DNA from: Fonsecaea monophora | Lineage: Eukaryota; Ascomycota; Eurotiomycetes; Chaetothyriales; Herpotrichiellaceae | Direction of reading: 5' to 3' | DNA: 64,000 nt | Assembly (NCBI RefSeq): GCF_001642475.1 | Contig: NW_019173932.1 | Location: 620,001-684,000, forward strand | Part shown: piece after piece, positions 30,967 to 41,788 of the stretch | Layout of the letters: each line of letters begins with the position of its first letter | How positions within the stretch are numbered: position 1 is the stretch's first letter | The notes under the pieces: generated by a model | What the model saw: the letters and a program-made list of their open reading frames with translations, nothing else | Told to the model about the DNA's origin: nothing | Databases searched by the model: none | Made by a program: the position numbers and the translations under genes

Positions 30967-32684
30967 TCAAGGGTGCTTTGCATGCGTGGCTGTTTCTCGA
31001 CTCGAAGTCCCTGAACCTCTTCTGGCCTTCCAGTTGGCGATGATTTCATCCTTGAACTCTTGCAGCTCCTTGTCGTCGCTAAAGAGGGATGTATCTCCTC
31101 CTCCCGTCGTCAGCTCTTGAGGTTGCCAGCAAAGCCAACCTCGCAACGCAGCCATGATCTTCTGCTGCTTCGCGGGCGACGTCAGCATCGTGATCTCCAC
31201 AAACTCGAGCGCCTCCCAGGTGCGCATGGCGGGTAGCGCATGTCCTGGACCGTGGTAGAACCACAGGCCCTGCTTCTCGGCGCAGGCGATAACAATGTGG
31301 ACACAGTTCTGCAAGGCAAATCGTGGTGGCACACTTAGGTCGACGCCCTCGTCAAGGCTGTTCACCGTCATCTCGCCAACATTGGCTAAAAATGTTTCTG
31401 CTGCAGCGTCGTCGCCTTGCAGATTACAGAGGATGCCGTTGAGAGCGTAGATGGTTGCCATCACTAGCCTCTCGTCCGACATGGGCATTTGGATCGGCTT
31501 GGATGCCAGTAAGCGGCCCATGGCTGTTGTCGGCCCAAGTGCACGTTGCCGTGCAGTCCAATAACGACACTGTCCATTCGAGCTCACTGCTGGCTCCGTG
31601 GCCTCGTCGTTTGCTGCCGATTCAGGGGAATGATACTGACAATGGAGGCTAGAGCAACGTGCTCTCCGCTTGAGACGCGTCCAAGATTGGATTCGCCGTA
31701 GGTTCTGACAAGCACTGTTCATCGCCGTCTCGAGCGCAGCACTTGTCGTGAACATCATCGGCACGCCGGTCTGCAGAAAGACCTTGAAAGCGATGGATCC
31801 TGAAGAAAGTCTCATGCGTTGAAGGTTTCGAAAGTCCTGCAGCATAACGAGGCCGGCTTTTGTGTGTTTTCGGCCGCGGTCTGCCAATCCGGCCATGGAT
31901 TCAGCGTAGCCCGCCACGACAATGCATGTGATGGCCCAGTCCCACGGGTGACCCTGCTGATTTTTCAGCAGCTGTCTCAATAGTCGATAGTTTGTCGACT
32001 GACGGGTGAGCATCCACTCTTCCGAGAACTGCGGTTGCGGCTTGAGCGTGTTCACAATGGACGCGGCAATGTACAGAGCAAGAGACATGTATGCACTCCC
32101 GGTCAGGATCTCGGGCATGACCGAGTCTCGCAGCACGTCGTATGCTGCCCAAGGTTTCGTGGCGTAGAATCTGCCAGGCACGTACGACATGACTATGAAC
32201 CAGCATCACCCCGTTAGTCTGGGGAGACCCGAAGAGAGGGTAGTAGGAGTCTTGAAGCTGACGGAAATGGAACAACTTGTGCTCAACCGACCCAGTCACG
32301 CACGGAAAGCGGACGAAAGGATCGCATCCAGCCGGGTCTCCAATGCTAAGGGGCATATTTGTTTGCATTCTCTTCGAGATCTGACGCCGGGTGTCATTGG
32401 CACTCGTTCTTTCGGCTCTCTACGGCGACATGTGTCAGTTGGTATTCTTCGTTAGTTTTTGCTGGCATTGGCAGGCTCACCTTCGTCTTTTGCTTTAGTC
32501 GCAAGATGGACTGCGACCCGACCCTTTCATGACCACGCACTTTGGGCTTGGGATGCTTAGCCAGCACGTGAGAAGAACGCCGGGCGTGGGACTTGGCTTC
32601 GGCATCGGTGAGTTCAGCATCTCGCTTTGTCCATTTGAGAGTCGAGGTTCTCACAGGGAGGAAGTGGAGGGTGACCTTTGTCAT
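30967..32684 (-). CDS. Fungal transcription-factor-like protein without zinc cluster, 528 aa
   Basis: Three exons: 32481-32684, 32263-32419 and 30967-32192. Introns are 61 nt (GTGAGC...GTAG) and 70 nt (GTCAGC...CATAG with a CTAAC branch). The N-terminus has the pattern of the family whose members begin with a short beta/basic head (MTKVTLHFLPVRT, then SHARRSSHVLAKHPKPK). The large C-terminal part is alpha-helical, of fungal_trans_2 type (LFHFLMSYVPGRFYA, AYMSLALYIAAS, WDWAITCIVVAGYAESMAG, ERLVMATIYALNGILCNLQGDD). No Cys6 cluster is visible in any exon. It may regulate genes with partners or be a degenerate regulator. Its position beside two methyltransferases and a broken reductase suggests a local cluster regulator. 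The GTCAGC donor is the weak point. Confidence 0.75.
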
Positions 32685-34284
32685 GGTTGCATAGCGGTTG
32701 TCCAGGGGTTTCTTCCCCTAAGCATCTCAGAGGCCCAGCCAAAGGAGCATGTTCTCCATGTGTCCTTATAAATGTAGTTCTCGGTGGAACACCGATGTCG
32801 AAAGTTCGTGGATATCTATCGCGCAACACTCAGCCAACGATATCGGGCATCTCTGCTCAGTATCTCATCGAATCTACGGTCTGGAAATGCTGATTAAGCT
32901 TCCTTACCACACCTCTGTAAGACGACTGCAAAACCCACCGGAAGAGGATGTTGTAACCTGGTTGGATCCTAATGGGAAGACGGAGCCCCCAGCTCGGACG
33001 CAGCAGGCAGGGGGACTCCTCCCAATCATGCGCCCCCGAAATCTTACCTAAAGGAGGTTTGGCGACAATCAAACTTGTAACCGATCATGTATTCAGTGGA
33101 TAGTAGCCTAGCAGCAAGCCAAACCAAGCGACCTTGAGGTCAAGTGGTAGCTTTGCTGGCTATGGCATTGTGGGCTTGAAGCCATGAAGAAGCCATTACG
33201 GCAGCAGACTGGGGCATCCAATGTCCAAGGTGCATTCCAAGCAGGCCTTGGTCTTAAGCTTCGACCAGTCTCACCGCCAAGGGACTGACAAGATACCAAG
33301 TACTCAGCACTCGGTACAAGTATTAGATTGAGAAAGGCATGGTCCTCTCGGAAATTCTTCGTGATCATGCCACCGGCGTGAGAGCAGCGAACGCGGTTTG
33401 CATGCCCGAATACCCAGCTTTTTGAGACGGCAAACGCTCACGATGATAGGGTTGGTTTTACTCGGTACACCAGGCAAAATGCGCTCCTTGTGGCCTCGAA
33501 GCCCGTCGCTCATCGTCATGGCCTGCTACCGTCCATCGAGATAGCACTTGAGATGGTAGTGAAGACGCTCCACAGGGTGCGATTTCATATCGGAAGGGCT
33601 TGATCCAGATCCTGTCGCTAGTTGAGTTTTTTCACTTCTTGGAAGCCGCACGGGAACCGAGCCTCAGATTCACATCCATAGCCCTGTGATGGCTGAGAGC
33701 GAATGTTTTGTTTGGGCACAGCTGCATCGAGAGAAGAGGGAGGGATCATGCTGGCAGCGAAGAGGAGGTGAAAGCGCAGGAGCAGTCGCTCATGAGGGCC
33801 GCTAACGAGACCTCGACTCGCAGCGATGCATCACAAGGATGGTACAAGCCCTTGAGATATGCATCACCTCCAGGCTGAAGGGATCTTTGTGGTTTGTGTA
33901 GGTCGTCCCGGGGACAGGTTCGAAATACAAGGGATCAGGAATCTCTGTTCCTCATCTTGGCGGCAAATGCAACTCTTCCTCTTTCCATCTTCTTCACACG
34001 CTCCTATAACCCTCCTGCTCATGCTCTCACTCACCCTCATAGCAACTGTCTCATTTCTGCTGTACTCCCAAGGTACGTCCTGTCCCAAGATGCGTCCTAC
34101 AGTTGACGACAGCCAGGGGGACTCCATTCTTAGCCCCCTTCGACTTTGTCTTTGTCTTTACTTTCAGACCTAGGCTCTGCTGCTCCCCCCTCCTCTCGTC
34201 GATTCGCCGACCCCTGCGTACAATACGGCATCCCTTCCACTTCTGAGGCTGCAGGCTACAATCCCCTCGTTCGAATTCTGCAGC
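32685..34284. other. Gene-free region between the TF-like gene and the SDR pseudogene
   Basis: 1.6 kb that presumably holds the promoter of the minus-strand TF-like gene. Short frames on both strands have no domain. It could hold further decayed island genes, but I recognise none. Confidence 0.45.
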
Positions 34285-35250
34285 CTACAGCAGGCTATTG
34301 GCTCCCATCACCTTCCTTTGTGCCTCATCGAGAAACTCTGGAGGATCACGATAGAAGAGCTTGTTTACACTTGCCTCACACGTTGCTCTACTGATTCTCT
34401 TTTCAAGAATGTCCGCCACTGCAGCAGCCAGTGCTGGGGAGACGTAAAGAGGGCAGGATCCGTATGAGCAAGAATTTCCTCTGTCATTATTGTGGTTGGA
34501 ACCATTCCGGCACAAGGACATTGACTAGCATCCCCTCTTTCACCGGGCTTCCACCCATGGCACGACCGAATCCGACGACACCGTGTTTACCACCGCAGGA
34601 GAATGGCATCACCGGTGTCGGATATAGTCCCGCTACACTAGCTGTCATGATGAGATCTCCTCCGACCATGGGGTTCTTGTGAAAGTACTTCATGGCAAGA
34701 AGAACTGTATATGTGGAACCGATGAAGTTTACCACCGTTGAATTCAGGTCCGGAGGCTGGACTAAATCAAAATCATCATTTCCAGAGTGAAAAGGGTCAG
34801 AGCGGTCGACAGGCCTGCGTTCGCAAAAACTAGATTCCCAGGTCAGCAGAGCAATTGCCATCACACAGACAATGTTTGGAGAATACCAAAGTCGAGCCAG
34901 CCATACTTGTCAAAGGTCATTTTGAACGCAGAGTACTGAGCCTCCCAAGACCTGACACCAGCCACGATGAAGTCGCCTTTTACCAGTTCTGCTGTTTCTC
35001 ACCCTTTGAGTTTGTTGATATTTGCGATGACCACCTTCCATCCCTTGTTGGCCATGTCTAGAGCGGTTGTGTGGCCGAAATCGGTGGCTGAGAAGAAATG
35101 TATCATCAGCCATGTCTAGTCTACAGCAGAGTCAATGCTTACCTGCACCGATCATAAGGGCTACTTTTGAGGACTCATTGTCTCGTCCGAACCACTGGTC
35201 TGGGCTTCCTTGGATAGAGGTGACATGTCCTTGGGGGAAACGAAACTTCT
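34285..35250 (-). pseudogene. Broken short-chain dehydrogenase/reductase (15-hydroxyprostaglandin-dehydrogenase-like)
   Basis: Family text is spread over several frames in the right order. It begins GHVTSIQGSPDQWFGRD and SSKVALMIGA, then an apparent 5' intron, TDFGHTTALDMANKGWKVV, TFDKYGWLDF, a FANAG motif after a second intron, STYTVLLAMKYFHKNP, GGDLIMTASVAGLYP, the catalytic Lys block GGKHGVVGFGRAM, MTEEILAHTDPALF and SVNKLFYRDPPEFLDEAQRK. The catalytic Tyr of the YxxxK motif is missing (the text reads SCGGK). Breaks: an in-frame TGA near 34999, and frameshifts near 34810, 34507 and 34444. No in-frame ATG was found for the first segment. At least four independent lesions make sequencing error alone an unlikely explanation. 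Confidence 0.88.
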
Positions 35251-36309
35251 TTTATGCACTGTTTCAGCGAGAGGACCATGGATAAGTATCGAGCTTGCTC
35301 AGGCACGGCCGGCAATCCGTATACAATACAGCCATTATGTCCGCGCAAGGCATACAGAAGAATATTATCATGCTCGGTCATAGGCCATGGCGCGCGTTCC
35401 TGTCCTCGTGGACTCAATCGCTAGTTATTCACTACGGTACCACCAGAACCAGCGCTGGGATAATATTGCCTCGTAATTTCAACGTGTCGTCAACGGCATG
35501 TGTTTTCAGGAATGCCGTTACCTCGAGGACAAATGAAACTGGAGGTTCCTCTACAACTGTGGGGCACAAGATCAAATAGCGATGCTCGTATGGTTATGTT
35601 GTGGGAAACAGTATACCCGGTTCCGGCTAGATGGAATAGAATTGCGAAGACGCAAACCCGGTCCAACATGTAACAATTCCAGGTAAAGGATGGCCGTCGA
35701 AAGTGCTCTAGTGACGTTGAAAGTCATTTAATTGCACGCTGATCATACATTACAAACGAATAGTGGCTACGGTACATCTTAAATAAGTAGGGTTCTGGTC
35801 GGTCTAACCGCGCTTGACAGGTTATCTCTGGACTAACACACCAAATCCCTCGCCCGTCCTGTCTCCTCCCTAGCATTGAGATGATATTCCCCAGAATAAA
35901 GGCCAGCCTTGAGGCCCAGGGTGCCAACTTCTCTTACTACTCGTGGCTAATATGCGCCGGACTATGGCGTCTTCCTTTGGAGTATGTGACTTTCTTCGAC
36001 TTCAAGGACTGTTTCAACATACCATCGAAGCCCAATCTTGACCATTTCGTACAACTCTAGAATTTCTGGATCGCTGTAGATACTTTTACCGAGTCACAGT
36101 AAGGGCGGCATTGCTATCTTGCCTAATCAGGTAGGTGAGGCGAGTAGTTGAAAACCATGGCTTGGCGGAGATCTTTGGTAACTGCCAGTACCAGGATGCT
36201 ATTGAGCAGAGTCCAAATCCTGTCGGTATCGACTTCTCCTCTAAAGACAATCTATTGCTAATCACTTTGCTCACCAACTGTCCCTTCGATAACATCTCCC
36301 GAGGACGCA
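35251..36309. other. Intergenic region, right edge of the island and bL31m promoter
   Basis: About 1 kb. The left part may hold the lost first exon of the SDR pseudogene. The right part is the promoter of the plus-strand ribosomal-protein gene. No other gene was recognised. Confidence 0.45.
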
Positions 36310-36870
36310 ATGTCGGTCGCGCTTCGTCCTGTCCTGCGACCCAACTCACTACCGAGTCTTCCTTCGGCCACACCCTCCACAACCTATATCTGTCAAGCAT
36401 GCCGGCACGCACGACTCATAAAGCGACCGAAGCGACCGTATACATTCACCCAACTAGTTACGCTCTCTGACGGGAGTGCTTTCACCATGCGAACTACCTC
36501 ACCTATACCGGTTTACCGATCGACTCGAGACACCAGAAATTCTCCCTTGTGGAATCCCACGTCGAAGGAGCTCTTAAACGTTGAAGATGACGAGTCAGGG
36601 AGGTTGGCAAGCTTTCGAGCCCGGTTCGGCACCAGCTTTGACAGTGCAAAGACGACGAAAAAGGCTGAGCAGGATGTTGAGACCACTCCCACACCCTCCT
36701 CTCCCTCACCGGCGAGCAAAGCAGCCCCTGCAAGGGAACCGGCTTTTGAGGAGGAGCAAAACATGTTTGCAGAGGATGACATCAATCTATTGGACTTTGT
36801 CAGTTCATTTGGCCAAGAAAGCACACCACAGAATGGGCAGACGCAGCCGAAAAAGAGTGGGAAGAAGTAG
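36310..36870 (+). CDS. MRPL36: Mitochondrial ribosomal protein bL31m, 186 aa
   Basis: A single exon, ATG at 36310. The N-terminal 35 residues are Arg/Pro/Ser-rich and acid-free, as for mitochondrial import. The core CRHARLIKRPKRPYTFTQLV, LSDGSAFTMRTTSP, TRDTRNSPLWNP and DESGRLASFRARFG matches the bL31m (yeast Mrpl36) family, including the NxPLWNP block shared with bacterial L31. The last 80 residues are an acidic, Pro/Ser-rich tail common in ascomycete versions, ending Lys-rich. Component of the large mitoribosomal subunit. Confidence 0.9.
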   Translation: MSVALRPVLRPNSLPSLPSATPSTTYICQACRHARLIKRPKRPYTFTQLVTLSDGSAFTMRTTSPIPVYRSTRDTRNSPLWNPTSKELLNVEDDESGRLASFRARFGTSFDSAKTTKKAEQDVETTPTPSSPSPASKAAPAREPAFEEEQNMFAEDDINLLDFVSSFGQESTPQNGQTQPKKSGKK

Positions 36871-37588
36871 GGTATTATAATCAACTTTGAGGAGCATCTC
36901 TGCATCGCAGCGAACGGGACCATTCAAAATAGATTGGTCAATGTACATTATGTGCTTGTCGAAAGACCAACCAAAGATGACATTGGAACATTGGTCTCTG
37001 TATCATGCTACATTGCTAGCTACACATTGTGCTAGTGGCCTTGTTCACGGAGCCTGGCAATATTATTGTCAACTGGCCCTCTTTCTTCGTCGCCGCAGGA
37101 GTCATCATGGCCCAGACCATTGGGAAGCGAAGTTCGGTCCAAGGCAGCGATGCTTATTGCTTGTATAATGTGCCCAGCTCAGCTTGCAGGTTGACTATGA
37201 TAGGGAGAGAGGTGCGCCTGATCGAGCTGCCACTGTCTGAAACTCGCAATGCTCCATCACGGCAACAGATCGAGAGTATACATATATGTTGTGCAACACT
37301 CTCTTAACCCTTCTTCTCTTAAAGTCACAATATAGAACTGTGTAATGTTAACATTGTATTCTCAAAAGCCTGAACTACGCCGGTCTCTGTCCGACCAGTG
37401 CCCTTTTAGTTAGCTCTGAGTTCGCGGAAACGGAGGGTGGGAGGCCAATCATTCGTGCATCCGGGGATTTGGCGAGTTTGGCTTCTTTGCTCCGCGGTGC
37501 AGAAAGATCCAGGCAATAGCCACCACCTCTTTCTCGACCTGCATTGACAGTACTATATCTCCCGGTTCAACTCTCCATACCTGCAAAT
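36871..37588. other. Intergenic region between bL31m and VPS5
   Basis: 718 bp with the bL31m 3' end and the VPS5 promoter. No gene or repeat was recognised. Confidence 0.5.
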
Positions 37589-39543
37589 ATGGATGACTCA
37601 CCATGGGGTGGTAGGCGACTGCTTCCGAGGACATTGCCGCCAATCTCGCTGACCACTTTGAGTAGATGTTCCCTCTCAATCGCAGTCAGATAACCCACAA
37701 GAACTCGGTAGCTCAGCCAAACCGAATGACAGTATGAACACACACTCTCAGGATCGCTGAGTCCATGACGCTCACCTGAAATATAGCCCCGTCGTCCGCG
37801 AAACAGACCCCGTCCTCCGGCCCGCGGCCCCCTTCGTCTCGAAAGATCCCGGCTCGCAAGATCGAAGTCCAACCGACCAAGCTCGAAGCCGTGGATGATT
37901 CCCTCGATCCTCTTGGTCCCCTGGGCGCAGATCCAGCTCCAGCCCCGTCTTCCATATCTGTAGATCAGGCACCAACTCCGCCGAGGAAAGAACTCACGGC
38001 CAGAGTGAATCGACAGCCTTCTGCGACCTCTCCTGGTTTCGCCGGTTCGGAATATGAAGACACCACGCTTCCTCTAGGGAGACCCAAGGGTCCGCCTCCG
38101 GTCCAGCCACAGACCAGCGCTCCCGCCGCCCGACAAACCCCTTCTAGCGTGAGCGTGGAACAAGCGGCGAAACCGAGCTTCGAGATTTCGGTGGGCGACC
38201 CGCACAAGGTCGGGGATTTAACCAGCAGTCACATTGTGTACCAAGTCCGCACAAAGGTACGTGAGTTGGTTCAATGGTGCTACAGATGCTGACGGATATA
38301 GACAACGTCAAAAGCATATAAACAGCCTGAATTTGCCGTATCACGTCGGTATCGGGATTTCCTTTGGCTCTACAACGCATTGCACAACAACAACCCCGGT
38401 GTGGTCGTCCCTCCCCCGCCCGAAAAACAAGCCGTGGGTAGGTTCGATAGCGAGTTTGTCGAGTCAAGACGTCAGGCTTTGGAGCGAATGCTCAACAAGA
38501 TTGCCGCTCATCCGATCCTCCATCACGATGCCGATCTCAAGATCTTCTTGGAAAGCGAGGCCTTTAACATTGATGTCAAGAACAAGGAAAACCGGGAACC
38601 AGACCTGGGTCAAAATAAGGGGATGCTGAGTGCTATCGGGATCAACGTGGGTTCGTCGAGCGGCAAATTCGTCGAGCACGATGATTGGTTCCACGACCGC
38701 AGAGTCTACCTTGACGCTCTAGAAAACCAGTTGAAGGCACTAATGAAGGCCGTCGACACTGTCGTTGACCAAAGGAAGGGTCTTGCCGCCGCTGCCGGAG
38801 AGTTCGCCGCGTCGGTTAATAGCCTCGCCCAAGTTGACCTCTCTCCTGCATTCTCCGGTCCTTTACAGGGGTTGTCGGATGTGCAGATGAGGATCCGAGA
38901 GCTCTATGAAAGACAAGCACAACAAGATATCTTGACCCTGGGCATTACCGTGGATGAGTATATTAGACTTATTGGCAGTGTTAAGCAAGCTTTTTCACAG
39001 CGGCAGAAGGCATTCCATGCCTGGCATGCCGCAGAGAGCGAGTTAGCCAAGCGACGAAGTGCCCACGAGAAGCTCCTGAGGCAGGGTAAAAGCCAACAAG
39101 ACAAGCTGAACGAGGTTGGTGCCAGTGTTAGCGACGCGGAGAAGAAAGCCCACCAAGCTCGACTATTGTTTGAAGACATGGGCCGACTAATGAGGGGTGA
39201 ACTGGAAAGATTTGAGCGGGAAAAGGTGGAAGATTTCAAGAGTGGCGTAGAGACGTTTCTAGAGGGTGCCGTTGAGGCTCAGAAAGAGGTATGTCTCACT
39301 GTCTCAGGGGACGGCAATATCTGCTAACGTGGCCAACAGCTGATCGAACTCTGGGAAACGTTCTTGCTCCAAATGGATGCCGAAGATGAGGCTCCTCTGA
39401 AGGGTCAGCCGGCGTCAGGCGATCCAGCGATATCGGAACATCCTGGACCAACAGGGCAGGCTGGCGAAGGTGAGACTGGTGCGTCTCATGAAAGCGCAGC
39501 GCCGGCCACGGCAACAGACGTCGCTCTCGAGCAAGATGCCTAG
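37589..39543 (+). CDS. VPS5: Vps5/SNX1-type sorting nexin (PX-BAR), 560 aa
   Basis: Retromer-associated PX-BAR protein that tubulates endosomal membranes for endosome-to-Golgi recycling. Four exons: 37589-37610, 37787-38256, 38302-39288 and 39340-39543, all in phase. The 22-nt first exon encodes MDDSPWG, the conserved acidic/Trp head of fungal Vps5. Its GTAGGC donor and 176-nt intron are the least certain part. A disordered Pro/Ser region precedes the PX domain (FEISVGDPHKVGDLTSSHIVYQV, then the phosphoinositide site RRYRDFLWLY with Arg at 179-180, and VVPPPPEKQ). The BAR domain runs from DDWFHDRRVYLDALENQL to LMRGELERFEREK and LIELWETFL, with heptad-like charge patterns. The 45-nt second intron is very short but has GTACGT and CTGAC signals. 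Confidence 0.93.
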
Positions 39544-40068
39544 TATTCATCCCTCGAGCGGGTTTAATGAGTAACTGGTGAAGAAGATGCAAGCAAACAC
39601 TACCAAAAGGGCGGCATTGAACCATCTCCAGCTTTGCAAGCGGGCTTCTAGGAGTATGGGTGCGTTGGTGCGTTTATGCGTTGATTCACTTATCGCTAGA
39701 TACCCAGCCTCATGCATGCATGACCTCTCTATTCGCTCAGACGCCAGGTGCCATGTTTCCATACAACGACTGGGCTCTTTGAGAGGTGGAATTTGTCTCT
39801 GTCCTGTGTGATGATTTTCTCGTCTGTTCACCGACATCTTCTGGGTGCGGTTGCACCGTCAGTCCAACGCAGGTCACCGCGTTGTCCCAACGCCCTTCCT
39901 CCCTCGCGTTGGCCCAACCCACTCACTTTGCTGAGATTCACCAATTCCAATTTCAATTCCAATTGCGCTTACTGGAAACCCCCAGATTGACAGCGAGCAG
40001 TCAGACCATTTCATCCTCAACACGCCGCTTATCCTTTCGACGTGCCTTCCTTGTCCTTTTCCTTCTCA
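39544..40068. other. Intergenic region between VPS5 and the membrane-protein gene
   Basis: 525 bp. The right part is pyrimidine-rich, like a fungal leader. No gene was recognised. Confidence 0.45.
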
Positions 40069-40764
40069 ATGAGTCCGTTCCTCCCTCGTGAACCTCACCT
40101 TGACGACCCGTTGAGCAACGCGATGACACACATTTGCGAACCGGACCACAGTCCAATCTCCTGCTCACCGACCAACCTTCCCTCTTCAACCTCCAGTCAC
40201 CGCGTCATTGTGACAGCCCTGCATCCAGACAACAGCGCCAGATTCACCAGAACGGTTATGGAGATGATAGACACCACGGTTCCCACTCAGTCCAACACTG
40301 CAGACGATGTGTCAGCGGAAATCGCGAGGTCCCAATGGGCGGAATGGCGAAGCGAAGATTCACAAGTCTCAGATCCGTCAACGACTGTGAGTGAGGTCGA
40401 TCTCAGCACAAGTACAAGCTCAACGGCAGTCGAAAGCGCAAGCCGGACACCTCTATCACCATCATCCACCTTGCCTCTGCTGTCGACATCTCTGTCTATG
40501 ACCACGGTTCTCACATCGTCGCCACTGTCATCACCCAGCTTTACTGTGACTTACAGTGGTTCACCTACATCCAGCGATTCAACCGCATCTTCTGCCGTCA
40601 ACAACCTCGTCTCACCGCCATCCTCTGCCTACACCACGGGCATTTACATTGCGCTGGGAATATTCTTATTCTTTGGCATCTTGTGCGCTTTGGTCACCAG
40701 TCCTGCCATTGCGAATGCTGTCAAAGGATTGTTTAGGCGGGGAGGGAGAGCAACAGAGCAATGA
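40069..40764 (+). CDS. Ser/Thr-rich single-pass membrane protein, 231 aa
   Basis: The open frame runs to TGA at 40764. The first ATG is at 40069 (MSPFLPREPHLDD); a later ATG 17 codons on is also possible. Residues 60-190 are very rich in Ser and Thr (STSTSSTAVESASR, TVLTSSPLSSPSFTV), as in O-glycosylated stalks. A single hydrophobic segment (GIYIALGIFLFFGILCALV) lies about 20 residues from the end and is followed by a short basic tail (RRGGR). The layout recalls wall-stress sensors, but no signal peptide is visible, so an upstream exon could be missing or the protein could be tail-anchored. No family was recognised. Confidence 0.6.
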   Translation: MSPFLPREPHLDDPLSNAMTHICEPDHSPISCSPTNLPSSTSSHRVIVTALHPDNSARFTRTVMEMIDTTVPTQSNTADDVSAEIARSQWAEWRSEDSQVSDPSTTVSEVDLSTSTSSTAVESASRTPLSPSSTLPLLSTSLSMTTVLTSSPLSSPSFTVTYSGSPTSSDSTASSAVNNLVSPPSSAYTTGIYIALGIFLFFGILCALVTSPAIANAVKGLFRRGGRATEQ

Positions 40765-41788
40765 CGACAACAAACAGGAGCCGCATCGTGAGGGTGATCG
40801 GGAGCGACCTTCAAGCGTGGGATTTTGGTCCATGTGCACTTGAAAAAGAGCAAGATACCACCTAACAGTGAAATAATAGCGAGACGGCAACAATGTGCGG
40901 CAATTTGACCCGCATAAGACAAAGGGAGGATCAAAGCAGAGCGCTATTGTGTGAGTGACAGGAGTTTGGCGTGAAATTTGTGGGAGAATTCATGTAAGGG
41001 CCTGTTGAGGATAGTCTGCCTGTTGTCAATCGTGGAGAGGTTCCAGGTCAGCTGGCGGCTTTGTACAGCATATCCCAGTTGTGCAGTGTCCAATAAGTCA
41101 TGCAACGAGTTTTCTTTCGGCGACAGTTAGTAATGTGGTGTGGTATGGTGCTGTTGACCTTGATAGCTTGTGGGCAGATACAGGGGTCAAAGCTTTCTTT
41201 TTCAATCAAATCAAAATTGTCTATGTCCTTGTCTGATGAAGCTTCTCAAAGAGTACCTACCAATGTGATCCCCCGAGGTTCTCTGGACTCCAATGGCGAG
41301 AAAATGCGGAGTTAGTTGGACTTGGCGGGAACATGCAGGGTAAGTAGGTGATTAGTATTCATTCATCCATTCACCCATTCATTCACTGCGGAGAGAGAGT
41401 GAGAGGTGCATGGAGGTATGTATGTATGGAGAATATAATGATGATGATGATACCCTATGATGTTGATGTGTGTATGTCTCTCTCTCTCCACCTTCAATGC
41501 TACATATTCTTTCCCTCTATCGCTATATCGTCAACTTTCACATTCCCACCGTCTTGATCCTCTGTACTCTGTTCTCCGTATCATCATCTGCTACTTCTGT
41601 CTGATCCCTAGGGCTTTTCTTTTCTGTGCATCTCCCCAGCCTCTCTCAGTCTCTCTCTCCCTCGTTGCGAGGAAAGCCTCTTTTAGAAGTTGATATCATT
41701 GATATCCTCAACTTCCTGGCCAGCTACAGCCAGAGAATAAGGACAAGGACGAACAAGGCAAGAGAAGGCAGAACTAAACCAGGACACG
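40765..41788. other. Intergenic region / leader of the tautomerase gene
   Basis: 1 kb with CATTCATTC and CTCTCTCT simple tracts near 41360-41500 and 41640-41665. It probably carries the promoter and a CT-rich leader of the gene starting at 41789. Confidence 0.5.

Noticed and set aside
33917..33960. B-box-like GGTTCGAAA string suggesting a tRNA
   Set aside because: No A-box at the right distance and no acceptor stem complement.
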